Numbered from the stretch's first letter, positions 12,281 through 24,070 are shown. The stretch: DNA of 64,000 bases from Apodemus sylvaticus (GCF_947179515.1 NC_067474.1:102051253-102115252), one strand, 5' to 3'. Notes: generated from the letters alone by a model not told the origin. A program made the numbers and translations.

Positions 12281-12904
12281 GTAGTAGAAAATGGGAAGAG
12301 GAAAGGTCCAGGAAATAGAGCAGGAACAGTAAGTGGTGTTTCAAAGGGTTGATTTTGAAATCATTTCACTTTCTTGGTGGGATTTTTTCCCCAGGATTGG
12401 TTTTATGAGGCTATTATGAATTGGGTTAACTCCCAGGTTCTACTTGTCTTGTTTTTCTGTGCTATATAGGCAGGCTAGTCATTCTTCTTGATATGTTTTG
12501 CGTTACTGTACATGGTCTCCCTCATACTTAGACCTCAAAACAATTAAACTCATTAATGATAAGAGAAGATGATAGGTATATGAGATCAGAGAAGTCAGAT
12601 CCTAAATTAATCCAGGGAAGATTTTGTCACGGTGGACTAAGGAATATGACAGGAAAAAGATTTTCTGGCTTTCTACTGTATAGTATACTGTCTGTGCATA
12701 CAAAAGAATACAGCATACTATACAGAAGAAGATGAAAATATTTAGGGTTTGTCTGAATACTGTATAGTGTATGTGTCTATCTTCTCTGATATTGGAAACT
12801 GTTCATTTGTACAAATATTTATAGTGAAGGCTCTGATGTTAAAAATATTTGATAATGTTAAAGAAATACCAAATTAACTAGTCAAAAGTATCTTATAAAG
12901 CAAA
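12281..12904. other. Non-coding sequence downstream of interferon A
   Basis: AT-rich; no gene seen. Homologous to 43583-44200 and 58207-58840 in inverted order. Confidence 0.6.
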
Positions 12905-12910
12905 TTTATT
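12905..12910 (-). terminator. Poly(A) signal of interferon A
   Basis: AATAAA on the minus strand, about 320 bases past the stop codon. The same hexamer sits at matching distance in copies B (43577) and C (58201). Confidence 0.75.
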
Positions 12911-13019
12911 TGAATACAAAATAATTTAATTGAAAATGTTAATTTGCTACATTAAAAGATATGACTGAAATATTTAACATAAATGCCTTAAATTATTAAT
13001 AGCACAATAAATAGATGGA

Positions 13020-13020
<1 letters not shown>

Positions 13021-13050
<30 letters not shown>
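13021..13050 (-). promoter_or_regulatory. ATTTA array in the 3' UTR (AU-rich element-like)
   Basis: On the plus strand this is an (AAAT)n microsatellite. In the interferon A sense it reads as overlapping ATTTA units between the stop (13232) and the poly(A) signal (12905). Clustered AUUUA motifs destabilise many cytokine mRNAs. All four interferon loci here carry an equivalent tract. Confidence 0.7.
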
Positions 13051-13231
13051 GAGCAAATGGGTGCAGATACAAACATGGTTTTACATATTGAAAATAATTG
13101 CTGGATACTGCTGAAAAATAGGGAGGTTGATTGTATTCATACTGAAAGTAATGAGAGTTTTAAAAGAGAGCTTATACTGTGAGATGCAGAGTTCTAGTCC
13201 AGGGGATGTCCTCTCTACTTTGTCTCAGGAC

Positions 13232-13789
13232 TCACTCCTCCTCACTTAGTCTTGCCAGCAACTGCTTTGAGGAAGACAGGGCTCTTGAGACTTCTACTCT
13301 GACCACTTCCCAGGCACGGGGACTGTGTTTCTTCTCTTTCAGGTACAGAGTGATCCTTTCGAAGTATTTCTTCACAGTCATCATGGAGTCTTCCTGAGTC
13401 AGGGGAGGTTCCTGCACCCCCAACTGCTGCACACAGTCTTTGAGGTCCTTGAGCTGCTGATTGAGGTTATTGCAGAATGAGTCTAGAAGGGTTGCATTCC
13501 AAGGAGCAGATGAGTCGTCTGAGCAGAAGAGGTTCAAGATCTGTTGAGTCAGATTTTGCAGTAAAGGGATGGCTTGAGCCTTCTGGATCTGCTGGGCATC
13601 CACCTTCTCCAAGGGGAATCCAAAATCCTTCCTGCCCTTCAGGGAGGCAAAAGGGGAGAGGCTCCTCATCTGTTTCAGAAGTTTCAAGTTCTTGAGGTTC
13701 TGAGTCTGAGGCAGGTCACATCCTAGAGAGCAGGTTGACCAATAGGTCATCACTATCAGGACCATGAGGAAAGGACAGAGCCTGGCCAT
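13232..13789 (-). CDS. IFN-alpha-like type I interferon (gene A), intact ORF
   Basis: A 185-residue secreted cytokine, intronless like other alpha interferons. It would signal through the IFNAR1/IFNAR2 receptor to induce antiviral genes. The start is the ATG of MARLCPFL, 37 codons inside the longer open frame, because it begins a typical hydrophobic signal peptide (residues 1-23, ending SLG) before the conserved mature start CDLPQ. The family motifs RKDFGFP, an NATL glycosylation site, PLTQED, KYFERITLYL and AWEVVR appear in order. Mature length is 162, slightly short; three residues are missing after NLKN compared with canonical IFN-alpha, a feature shared with genes B and C. Oddity: the cysteines corresponding to mature Cys29 and Cys139 are Ser and Arg, while Cys1 and the Cys99 equivalent (KDCVQQ) remain. 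An extra Cys occurs in LFCSDD. A second glycosylation sequon (NLTQ) is present. TATA-like box, virus-response element and poly(A) signal are present, so expression is plausible. It may be a diverged IFN-alpha subfamily member; a limitin/IFN-zeta relationship cannot be excluded. Confidence 0.9.
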   Translation of the reverse strand: MARLCPFLMVLIVMTYWSTCSLGCDLPQTQNLKNLKLLKQMRSLSPFASLKGRKDFGFPLEKVDAQQIQKAQAIPLLQNLTQQILNLFCSDDSSAPWNATLLDSFCNNLNQQLKDLKDCVQQLGVQEPPLTQEDSMMTVKKYFERITLYLKEKKHSPRAWEVVRVEVSRALSSSKQLLARLSEEE

Positions 13790-13878
13790 TGTGGGTCTTG
13801 CAGATGCTGATGGCTCTCTGGGCTCTGTGTTTGAGTCTTCTCCTCTAGGTTTTCTGACAAGCCTGCTGTGTGCATCTA

Positions 13879-13887
13879 TCTTAAATA
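13879..13887 (-). promoter_or_regulatory. TATA-like box of interferon A
   Basis: Minus strand reads TATTTAAGA about 90 bases upstream of the start codon, the usual form and place in rodent IFN-alpha promoters. Transcription would start about 25-30 bases further towards the gene. Confidence 0.8.
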
Positions 13888-13933
13888 GGGGCAAACACAA
13901 GTTTCCCCTTTCTGAATTCCCTCCCCCTGCTTC

Positions 13934-13953
13934 CCAATTCTCTTTTCACTTTC
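13934..13953 (-). promoter_or_regulatory. Virus-response element (IRF sites) of interferon A
   Basis: The minus strand reads GAAAGTGAAAAGAGAATTGG, with overlapping GAAANN cores, about 50 bases upstream of the TATA-like box. This matches the IRF3/IRF7-binding virus-response element of IFN-alpha promoters. The same sequence is kept in copies B and C. Confidence 0.85.
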
Positions 13954-14290
13954 TTTACCTCACTCTCTGCTGTGTCTGGGCATTTTTTTCTCAAGAGTTT
14001 GGGTTCCATCATTGCTTTCTCTTTCACTGCTGCCCTCAGAAAGCTACTCTACAGGGTTTCTCTTTAAATTACACTTAAATTGTCATTAACCACTATTCCA
14101 CAGATATAGAGTCTCTGTCTGAAATTTACGCATCTATTGGAAACAGAAAATTTCTTCTATTTTATTTAAAAGTTATTGTAATTCATTTTACAATTATTTT
14201 TATTTATATAATTTACATAAACATTTGTGTTAAAAGGTAAAGTGTTCTGAAAAAACGTTTCTAAAGAAGTATTGTTGGGGCATGGAAGGG

Positions 14291-14403
14291 GCACTGCACA
14301 GTTTAATCAAGAAGAGGCAGGCAGGTATCTGAGATCAAGGCCAGCCCAGTCTACAGAGCAAGTTCCTGACAGAACTATGCAGAGAAAACCCTGTCTCTAC
14401 AAA
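14291..14403 (+). mobile_element. B1 SINE, old copy
   Basis: Diverged B1 (the gaggcaggcaggtatctgag and aaaccctgtctctac regions can be read). It occupies the same place relative to the interferon in copies B (42072-42205) and C (56688-56820), so it predates the duplications. Confidence 0.8.
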
Positions 14404-14759
14404 ACCCATACTGATGTAATGGTATACTTCAATTTTTCAATTGTTTAAAGGCTAAAAATTAATTTATTTTCTGTATATCACCTCCACTAACTATAATATT
14501 AATTTTCATAAAAGGTTTACTATGCCATCACTGTATATTAGCTATTTATCTGGTGATTTTCATGGCATCTTGAGGGTTGTATGTGAAAAAGCTTTAGGTT
14601 CAAGCTTGATATGCTGGGTTTGATTTCTGGAACACAGGGATGCAGTAGACAAGCAAGGCCTGGAAGGTGGCCTCTGGCCATCACATTCATAACTAGGCAA
14701 GCTTGTGCCTGCATACTCACTCTCTGTGTGCTACTCTGTCTCAGTAGGTGTCTGCCTCT
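14404..14759. other. Duplicon A intergenic sequence
   Basis: No gene seen. Homologous to 41725-42070 and 56353-56690 in inverted order. Confidence 0.6.
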
Positions 14760-14762
14760 CAT

Positions 14763-14794
<32 letters not shown>

Positions 14795-15665
14795 CCTCAC
14801 ACAAACACACACACACACACACACATATTTACACACACTCACTCATCATGCTTATGAATACACAGACCGACTCTTAAAGAAAGTTGCACAGAAATATACA
14901 AACACACTCACACAATACACACATACCTGTAACCCACACACACATACTCACATACAGAGATAAGCATTCTCACACACAAATGCACACATGCTCACACTCA
15001 TAAACAAACATACACAGAGATACACAAATAAACATTCTCACATGTTTATGCACAAACATACTCACACACAGACATACACAAAAATATCTACACATATACA
15101 AACCCAGATATACATCCATACACTCACTTACAAACTCATAAATACACACATTCCCACAATACTTATACATATATAAAAAACCTCCCCATTCATACACACA
15201 CACATATTCTCTCATATAGGACAGTTTTCAACATATTAACAAACACTAGACAAACATTTAAACACACATACACATACATTTACCAATTTCTCCATAAACA
15301 TATGCCATCATTTAAACAAACACTCACACATACACACATGCAAAAGATCCCACACATTCTCCCAAATTCTCACAAATCTTTGCAAACACAGTCACATTCC
15401 ACCATAATACTACACATATAAACTCATACACACACTCATGAACAGACATATACATGTAGATCCTCATACAAAATCACATGTATACATACCCAAACACACA
15501 CACACAAACAAACACACACATACAGGCACACATGCAGTTAAATACAAACACACTGAGTGCAGACAGACACATGGACACACATGCACATTTACTCACGTAG
15601 ATAAATGCATGCAGCTACACATACACACATGCACACAGACAGACATTCACACACATATACAAGAG
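14760..15665. repeat. Degenerate (TC)n/(CA)n-rich tract
   Basis: About 900 bases of imperfect CACA, ATACA and CTCACA repeats beginning with a TC run. The inverted counterparts lie at about 40390-41722 and 55380-56352. Apparent open frames are repeat artefacts rich in His, Thr and Ser. Confidence 0.92.
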
Positions 15666-16789
15666 TAATAAGGTATTTAAAATATCAAAGCTTAAATTTT
15701 CATTTATTTTGTCTTATAACCTTAGACCATTAACACCATGGATTTCTGAATTCATTGCATAGTGGGAAGACCATATGTCTCAAAAAACTTTGCTCATTTC
15801 GTGCTTCCCAAGAGGCAGACTGGGAAAGTGTGTCCTTAAGATGGATCGATCCCCTAACCATCAGCCTCACTACCTAATGGTCCTCTCATCTGAAATAGCC
15901 AATGGGTTTACATTGTAAAGTTTATTCCTGGAGGATAAAATGAAGGCGTCAGTGCCCTGTGAACCAACTTCCCTGAGTGCCAACCTTGAACAGTTCAACC
16001 CCAGTGACATTTTGCATCCAAACCAAAACATAGAGGTAAGTATCTGAACTTTGTATTTCAAATGCTTGAAATTTGACACTCTATGGCACCAGTACTATTA
16101 AAACCATGCAAATCAACATGCAATGTTTATAATTATGCTCAGGATATTGGAGTATCAGTCAGAACCATACACACTGTTCTTATCAAATCACAATAGAAGC
16201 GGGTCTAGCTTCTCTGCACCTCCTCACAGCAGTTTTCAAAGTCTGCACCCATTTTGAAAGGTAAAAATACATTTAATTTATTCAATGGCAACAATGAGTG
16301 CTCTATGTATGGTTTTATATATTTAAAAGAAAATTCTCTGTAGGAGCATAGTAGACTCACTATTTCTCTTGTGGAAAAATGTATCTAGCTAGAATATTTG
16401 CTTTTGTGCTGTTGATAATACTAGTTTTTTCTACTTTGAGGGTATACACTGTGTCAGACACTTGGGAACTATGTTTCCTCATCTCTCCATGTTTGCTAAT
16501 GCTGGTAATGATTTCCTTGGCTTTGCAGACCTTTCTCAATGCCCTCTGTCTGCTGGGTCTCCATAGCCTTCTAATGCCTCTGACTTGGAATCTTAAACCA
16601 GAAAGTCTGTTTTTCTGTCATTCCTGTGGATCCACATAGGTGTCTGAAGTGTAATATTCAAATGATGAGGAAGATGAAAGAAATGTAGGAATCCAGTGAG
16701 CACGTTCATAGGACTAGAATAGAGAAAACAGGATCCTATAGCTTGTGTCTCCATCTAAAAGTCCTTTACTCCTTCTTTGGGAGAATATA

Positions 16790-16794
<5 letters not shown>
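15666..16794. other. Distal part of duplicon A and flank
   Basis: No gene seen. It aligns in inverted order with 54360-55380 of copy C up to about 16500. An open frame at 16379-16639 looks hydrophobic but has no recognisable family, and copy C does not keep it as a frame. Confidence 0.6.

Positions 16795-16841
<47 letters not shown>
16795..16841. repeat. (CA)n microsatellite
   Basis: About 23 uninterrupted CA units, with a few more after a short break. Confidence 0.97.
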
Positions 16842-16842
<1 letters not shown>

Positions 16843-17881
16843 ACAGATGTACCCATGCACACTCACACACACAGTTATTGAATTCATTTACTATGTATGC
16901 ATTGCTCTTTAAGAGACATTTCAGCCTTAGCTGTCTCCTTTACTCTAAGTGGAAAGTGATGCCCAAGGCTCCTTGTGTTTATGTAACCAGGCAGTGATTG
17001 AGCAGAACCTTCCCAGCACAGTCTCTTCAGGATGGACAAACAGATGGTGCTTTTCCTCTTTGTTCCCCCAAGTGACTCACTACAGACAAAGTGCTTCCTC
17101 TGACATCTCTCTCTATATTTCTGTACATTTGTCATGACAGTGCTTGCATTCTATTTGGTGTATTGAACAAATAACATTTCCAATTTAGAGAAACAACAGA
17201 AACAAATTCCTGTTGGTCACGTGGCCATGCTTCACTGGTCCTTCAAAGTCAGGATCAACTTTTACAGTAAGTTCTGCAGGGTTCTTCAGCATCTAACTAT
17301 TACCCTGACCCTCAGCCCTAGTTCTTCATTTGGTGTGGATGTGAGTAGGGAGATGACAGAGGAATGCCTGGACTTTTGCAGTTGGAGCTGAGGTGAAACA
17401 CAGAGTTGAGCAAAGGCTATAGACCAAATGATCCTTGGCCTTATAATTTTACTTTCTATGCTTTATTAAGCTTTGGTTTCTTTTTTTTTTGTTAACTCTC
17501 TGGTCTTGATAGAATGCTGTATCTTTGTTTTATAAATCAATGTGCTTTATTTAATTCCATACTGTGTTTTTAACTCCCTCTGCATTTTTAAACTTTGGGA
17601 GCTTGTCTCTTTATTATTATTCTGTGCTTAAATAAACACTGAAACCTCTGTATTACCTGTTACTCCTCTGTGTTTCAATAAGTGCTAAAACTTAAATAGT
17701 TATGCTTAAATAAGCCCTGGGGAAGCAACTCTATCTCTCTAATTAATTGTGTTTAAATAAGTGCCAATATCTGTTGGCTATCACATATTTTTTTAGCAGC
17801 AAGGAATTAAGTAAAAGAATTTGTTGCTAGACCTCCTTTCTTTTGCAAGTGAGTGAGGAGCCTCTCACAGGCCAGGCAAGA
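16842..17881. other. Intergenic sequence, nothing coding seen
   Basis: At 17600-17770 the motif cttaaataag or a near match recurs about four times at 40-70 base spacing, probably inside an old LTR or repeat. Confidence 0.5.
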
Positions 17882-17886
17882 GGCTA

Positions 17887-17907
17887 AAAAAAAAAAAAAA
17901 AAAAAAA
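17887..17907. repeat. Poly(A) tract
   Basis: Pure A run of about 21 bases with no recognisable SINE or LINE body before it. Confidence 0.85.
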
Positions 17908-17970
17908 GAGTTAACTCTTTTTGAACTGGACAGGAAAAAGGAAAGGAAAGGAAAGAAGACACTCAGATTT

Positions 17971-17991
17971 CTCTGTCTCTCTCTCTCTCTT

Positions 17992-18060
<69 letters not shown>
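17971..18060. repeat. (CT)n(CA)n compound microsatellite
   Basis: CT dinucleotides pass directly into CA dinucleotides. The open frame read on the minus strand is a repeat artefact. Confidence 0.97.
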
Positions 18061-18064
<4 letters not shown>

Positions 18065-19384
18065 GTGAAGAAAAATTTGGCTGCACCACATCTTTTACCG
18101 CTTTCAGCTTCTTATATATTTTCAACAAAAAGTTCTCTATGTAAGAAACAATTAACTTGTAGGTAAAAATGTTACAAAAACTGGGGAATTACAGATGGCA
18201 TCAGTAACAAGTTCACAAGAGTGTTGCATACTCTAAGATCATTGTAAGTCCAAAACAATAGTTTTTACATGCCTTGCCTTATCATAGTGCACACTAGTGG
18301 CTTCATCCTTGAACCTGAATGTTTTTCTTTGAACACAAATTTGTCCCAAGGCTGTTAATATTTTTAGTGTAATTATGAAAAGCCATGATATTTATTATTA
18401 TGCAGCCACTACTTACTATGATGAGGAGTGGGCACAGTCTATTCTTGATTCTAACTTTATTACATCTTTCTAGAAAAAAAAGCTAAAACCATCTAGAATG
18501 TTCTTTCTAAAATTACTAGAATCAAATAAGGAATTCTATGAAAATTATTAATTCATCTAAGCAATATTTATGTTTATCTGCAGGGAATTTACCAAATGGG
18601 ATGGTTTGATGCCCAGGAATTATTAGACCTTGTAATAGTGATAGGACAGGCATATAAATAGCAAGAAACAATACTGAGATGAAGTCTTTCAGACTTGCCT
18701 CTCAGAGCTCACCCACCATAAAGCATTAAAAAAAAAAACAGTGGGCCATCTCCAGGATTGTCATCCACTAGCATTTGCCTGTCCTACACAAATCCTGACA
18801 GAGTCTGACCCAAAGATGGTGCTTCTTCTGAAATCCCATGGCACTTATTCAGTAGCTATCACATTTACTGGCACTCAGCTATAGAACCTCATCCTCAGCC
18901 CTCCATCTTGTACCTAACTGCACAGGAGTGCACTTACAAGCATGTCTTCAGAACTCATCCTGGAAGTCATGTCCCCTTGGTTTAGGATTCATAAATGATA
19001 CAAGACTACTGCTTTTACCTGTAGAGTTCATGTGAACAACTTGTGTTTTCAGTTGAACACATAGTATATGAGTACCTGAGTAAGGGAAGTCACAGACTGG
19101 TTATGTATAGGAATGAGTTGAACAAAAAAGACTAAGTCACAATTTGACAGTAGAAAGATATTTTGCCTTCCTTCTGCACACTGTGCTGGTTGCATATATA
19201 GAAGATTACTGTGTACTTATATAGGATGGAGAAATATAAATATTTAGATTTTACCATCAATGAATGAGAAGTAGGAGATGTGTGTATCTACTCATGTAAA
19301 CACTAAGCATTGACATATGCATCCTCAATACTTGGCACCCTGGCCTTGTATCTAACTTCTATACTGCAGAGGATTAGTTTAAAA
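18061..19384. other. Intergenic sequence, nothing coding seen
   Basis: AT-rich with scattered stops in all frames. Short A runs near 18726; no recognisable repeat family. Confidence 0.5.
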
Positions 19385-19950
19385 CATTGATAATACTGGG
19401 CATCCATCCTGTGTACAGTCTCCAGACCTAGACACTATTGTGGATGCCAAGAAGTGTTTGCTGAAAGGAGCCTGATATACCTGACTCCTGAGAGGCTCTG
19501 ACAGAGCCTGACAAAGACAGAGGCATGCAACCAATGGACTGACCTTGGGGTCTCCAATGGAAGAGTTAGAAAAAGGACCCAAGGAGCGGAAGGGGTTTGC
19601 AACCCCATAGGAAGAACAACAATATCAACCAATATGACCCCCCAAGAGCTCCCAGAAACTAAATCACCAGCCAAGGACTACACATGGAGGGACCCATGTA
19701 TCCAGTTGGATATGTAGCAGAGGAAGGTCTTGTCAGGCATCAATGGGAGGAGAGGCCCTTGGTCCTGGGAAGGCTTGATGCCCCAGTGTAGGTAAATTTG
19801 AGAGCAGAGAGGTGGGTGTGGGTAGGTGGGTGGGGGAAAGACCCTCATAGAAGCAGGGGGGTGGATGGGATAGGGTATTTCTGGTGTGGGTAGGGGGAAC
19901 TGGGAATAGGGATAACATTTTAAATATAAATAAAGAAAATAAACATTGAT
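19385..19950 (+). mobile_element. Old L1 (Lx-type) 3' UTR fragment
   Basis: Plus-strand LINE 3' UTR: G-rich tract at about 19800-19910 followed by an AT-rich tail with an aataaag motif. Related, diverged copies occur at 27420-27955 and 34815-35195. Confidence 0.75.
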
Positions 19951-20044
19951 AATATTTAAAAAGATGTAAAGAATGAAAAAGTCAAAGCAGATTTTTTTTA
20001 AGAATAATTTATAGAACATGGAAAATTAACTGGATATATATGTA

Positions 20045-20050
20045 TTTATT
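20045..20050 (-). terminator. Poly(A) signal-like hexamer of interferon pseudogene D
   Basis: AATAAA on the minus strand about 270 bases beyond the stop codon, matching the layout of A, B and C. Confidence 0.45.
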
Positions 20051-20103
20051 ACACTGTAGAAAATTTAAATCTGCATTAAATTAAAGTAGAAAATAAGTTA
20101 GAT

Positions 20104-20138
20104 AATAAATAAATGAATAAATAAATAAATAAATAAAT
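20104..20138 (-). promoter_or_regulatory. ATTTA array downstream of pseudogene D
   Basis: (AAAT)n on the plus strand gives ATTTA repeats in the pseudogene sense. It lies in the same relative place as in loci A, B and C. Confidence 0.6.
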
Positions 20139-20319
20139 CTTAATGGATGGAGAACAAATGTCTTTAGAGATTTACAAAGCACTGCTCACGACTGCAGAAG
20201 CATCTAGGCAACTTGTTTCAATTCATGTCAAAATGGCTGATATTTTTGAGATGGTAGAATCTGGGCAGTGCAATGCAGTGTCCTAGTCCAGGAGAGTCCT
20301 CTCCACTTTGTTGCAGGAC

Positions 20320-20845
20320 TTACTCTTTCTCCTCACTTAGACTTGCCAGCAACTTGGCTGAGGAAGAAAGGGCTCTCCAGACTTCTGCTCTGACCACCTC
20401 CCAAGCACAGGGGCTGTGTTTCTTCTCTCTCAGGTACACAGTGATCCTATGGAAGTATTTTTTACAGCCAGTTCCATCTCCCCCACCTGCTGCATCAGAC
20501 AGATTTTGAGGTCATTGAGCTGTTGGTGGAGGTCATTGCAGAGTGAGTCTAGGAGGGCTGCATCCCATGCAGCAGATGAGTCCTTTGATGTGAAGAGGGT
20601 CAGGACCTGCTGGGTCTGCTCACTCAGGACAGGGACGGCTGGGTATCCACCCTTTTCAGGGGGAATCCAAAGTCCTTCCTGTCTTTCAGGCAGGAGAGAG
20701 GAAAGAGTGTCCCCATTTGTACCAGGAGTGTCAAGGTTCTCTTGTTCTTGAGGTTATGAGTCTGAGGCAGGTCACATCTAAGAGAGAAAATTGACCAGTA
20801 GCTCATCACCACCAGGATCATCAGGAAAGCACAGAGCCTAACCAT
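20320..20845 (-). pseudogene. IFN-alpha pseudogene D
   Basis: Starts with MVRLCAFL and keeps a signal peptide, the mature start CDLPQTHN, the NKR-TLTLLVQM segment and SCLKDRKDFGFP. It is thus closer to textbook rodent IFN-alpha than A, B or C, which lack three residues here. After the VDTQP region a deletion of roughly 20 bases shifts the frame into a stop at 20624, leaving 73 codons. A second deletion of about 27-30 bases removes the PLTQED region, and one A is missing before the KYFHRI motif. The C-terminal half is otherwise readable, including SPCAWEVVRAEVWRALSSS, and ends at a TAA at 20320-20322. The NATL glycosylation site has become DAAL. The upstream region has a TATTTAAG-like box near 20940, but the IRF element is eroded. 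Confidence 0.92.
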
Positions 20846-21144
20846 TGTGGATCTTGCAGATGCTCCTGGAACTCTAGGCCATTTTATCCTGAACCTTCCC
20901 CTCTAGGTTCTCTGAAGACCCTTCTATGTGGATGTGTCTTAAATAGAAGAAAATCACTAGTTTCTATTTTCTAAATGTCTTCCCCTGTCTTTCCAATTTT
21001 TTTCTCTGTTTTTAACCGATTTTCTTTTTGTGTCTGGGCATTTTTTTTATCAATGATTTTAGTTTTCATTATTACGTCAACTTTCTCTGCTCTCTTCAAC
21101 AAAGCCATTTAGAACTTTTCCACTGAATGAATTATCTTTTACAA

Positions 21145-21204
21145 TACATATATATATATGTATATATATGTTGTATTATATATATATATGCTGTATTTGA
21201 GAGC

Positions 21205-21260
<56 letters not shown>
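21145..21260. repeat. (AT)n microsatellite
   Basis: Broken TATA tracts followed by a pure AT run at about 21207-21260. Confidence 0.96.
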
Positions 21261-21263
<3 letters not shown>

Positions 21264-23685
21264 GTATGTGAGATTTACTCATTTAATATAAAGAATGAAG
21301 AGAATTTCACCCAAAGTATATTCTTAAGAGCTGTTGAATTGTTTATTCATCAGTATTCTTACAGCACATACATGAGTACCTGATTGGTTTCTCAGGACCC
21401 ATGTAAATTCAGGTACAGCAACACATATAACTATTCCTGAAAGTTGGAAATAGAAACAGACAGGTCCCTAGAAATCAATCCATCTCATCTAAGTATTAGT
21501 TGGAGTTTCTTCCAAGTGACCAAAGAATGTTGGAAGCCTTTGAAATCACAGATCAGGCAGAAGAAAGATATCAAAATTTTCTACATCATTTTTTCCCCTT
21601 TTTGTAGGGAAGGGTTCATTTGTGTGTTCTCTCCATGGCCTCAAAGCACAAGACTCAAATACTGACTTTGAAATCAAATTTTAATTTTTCCACTAAATCT
21701 CAAATATATTGCATATAAATAACAAGTCTCATTTCCAATGAAAACAATCAGCATGGTAGAAAGTCAAAGTCCATACATGTATGAAAACACACACCAAGTA
21801 TCCAGACTGGCCTCATATCTAAATATTGCTCTTTTGGGAACAATTATTTAGCCTGTCCACAATGTCTTCCTTGTTTCTTTGAAGTTGGAAATGATGCTTT
21901 CATGGTTCTATGAGTTTCCGTTACTATGTAGACACTGGGCAGAGCTTTCATATCACAGATTCTCTTCAGAAGGAAGAAGTAGATTATGTTATTGCTATTG
22001 TTTTTGCCATTGGTGGCTTATTACAGTTGACAGAGCTTTGCTGATAGTTCTCTCTCTCAGGAACCAGTTCCTGCAGGTGATGAGGTTGTGCCTCACTGTT
22101 TCCTCAAAGCCAGGATGAAGACAGACATCTCCCTTTCTGTCCACCCTTTGTGCACTGATGTCTATGGTGTTCCTCAGCCTATAATAATTGCACCCACCCT
22201 GAAGGCTAATTCAGTCTCTTTTGTCTGCCTGTTTATCCCTCTCCCTATCTCCCTACCCTCCTCTCTGTCTCCGTCTCTTTGTCTCTCTCTGTGTCTCTAA
22301 GTGTCTCTGTCTTTCTGTGTGTCTCTCTCTCTGTCTCTCTCTGCTTCTTTGTGTGTGTATGTGTGTATAGAGTCTGATTTTAATATGATGCCATTTTTCC
22401 AAGTACCATGTGACTTGTTGGTGAGATTTGAGTCTACTCACACTTTCTGCTTCAGAGTAGCATGATATCTTTAGACCTCCCTCTTGAAACTCACCGCCTG
22501 AGAGGGCACTTACCACATCCAGATGCTGTCAAAACTCATACTGGATATGGTGTGTCTTTGGTTTTCAAAAACCATAAATTCTAGAAGTCTGCTGTTCTTA
22601 TGCCTCCTGTGTTCATATGGATGGATTTTTATTTCACTGGTGACCCATACTCCCAGGAATCAGAGAGTAACGACTACTCAGACAATAATAGCAAAACAAC
22701 GTTTTGTCTGTATTTTTGAAGACATTTTCCAGTTTTTCTTGATTTCATTCATAGCAATAAGTACTAATTGTTCTGAAAAATGATCTTTTTGTAAAACACA
22801 CTCAATCATCAAATACTTGTTCTGTTTGAAATATTTGTAAGAATATAGTGACACACTGATGGTTGAACATTTGGTTGTTGTTCAAGAGAAAACACAAACA
22901 AAATTTGTTTATCCAGTTTGGTTGAAGTGAGGGAGGAAAGGGTCTTGCTTCTCCATCTCCATTCATCTCCAAACTGTGTGGAAGATACATTCAGACTATT
23001 TCTCCAGAGAGGAAAAACTTTACATCCTTCAGCTGTACACACATCTTCATTTAATTGCACTATATTTTGAAGTGGTAAAATTAAATTGTGTAATTCTGCC
23101 TAACTGTCTTTTCATTACATTTATTTCTTAATAACATCAGAGAGTAAAATGAAGCAAGTAGATAGTATGTACTCTAATGTTCATGACAGTTATTTATTTA
23201 TTTGTTTATTTGTTTGTTTATTTGTTTGTTTATTCTACTTTCCTAAAGAGCAAAAGACATATTTGGTTTTACCATGGGAATAAAAATGTGGTGTCAGTGT
23301 CATGAAAGCAAAGAGAGGACGTGACTTTGGCTGTTCAGATAGGGAAGTGATACCACTCATGTCAGTGACATTCAGTATAGCACTTGTGGAAATCACATTT
23401 TATGATTTTTTTCTTTAAAATGATAATATGAAAATAGTTACCTAAGATTTAACGAAGTTTCAATAAAAGTGTAACAATATTACATTCAGAAACAACATCA
23501 TGATTCTCAAATACTCACATAAGCATAACGTGCAGTGGGGGTATCACAGCACCTGACTGCATGTAGTACAGAGTTGTAGTCATCAGAACAGCAGAGCACT
23601 AACACAAAAGCACTGTGAGGCTCAGTGCTTTGAGATAGTTGGCCCAGAAATAAATATAGACGGCTACATCCACCTGAATTTCACT
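21261..23685. other. Intergenic sequence, nothing coding seen
   Basis: Includes a TCTC/TGTC-rich tract at about 22240-22360 and a TTTG/TTTA tract at about 23188-23236. Parts near 22060-22200 weakly resemble 17200-17340, which may reflect an older duplication around pseudogene D. Confidence 0.5.
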
Positions 23686-23689
23686 GAAT

Positions 23690-24070
23690 TAGCAACAGCA
23701 CACATTGGAGCTCTGGCATCTCTTCTATAACTGTGATTGGGAGAATGAAACTAGATCTCTGTCTGCCACTGTGGACAACAATCAAATCAAAATAAAGAAA
23801 GGCCTGAATGTAAGTGCAAAAAAAAAAAATCTGATTTTGGTAAAACAGACACAGAGATAAAAACTTCACCATAGTTAGAGGCAAGGGCTTTATGAAAAGG
23901 ACCAGACAACCCAGGAAACAGCAAGAAGTAAGAAATGGGAAATTGGCACAACAAATAATATAAAATGTCAGTGCTTCTGTGTAGCAAGGAACAAAGGGAA
24001 AGGATAAAAATCCCAAGGAGACACTATTCTCAGGGCAACAGCCCTCCTTCCGCCTTGTAAATGCCCTCAT
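23690..24070 (+). mobile_element. Old L1 ORF2 fragment
   Basis: Diverged ORF2-like sequence on the plus strand, recognisable from phrases such as ctgccactgtggacaaca and gaggcaagggcttt. An A run occurs at 23818-23829. No open frame. Limits are approximate. Confidence 0.55.

Larger units (their letters stand above)
6740..16500 (-). repeat. Segmental duplication, copy A (inverted)
   Basis: The reverse complement of this block matches 40045-47930 and 54350-63900 in order. Shared landmarks: the CT tract at 8770-8880 versus GA tracts at about 45715-45860 and 61660-61810; the non-coding block at 7955-8386 versus about 46300 and 62260; the interferon gene; the B1 at about 14291; the CA-rich tract; and the distal block near 16400 matching 54370-54600. 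Copy A carries an extra insertion at about 10140-11990. It is the most diverged of the three copies, judging by eye. Confidence 0.85.

Noticed and set aside
14970..15215. Cys/Val/Tyr-rich frame in the CA-rich tract
   Set aside because: Repeat artefact of the degenerate CA/TG sequence.
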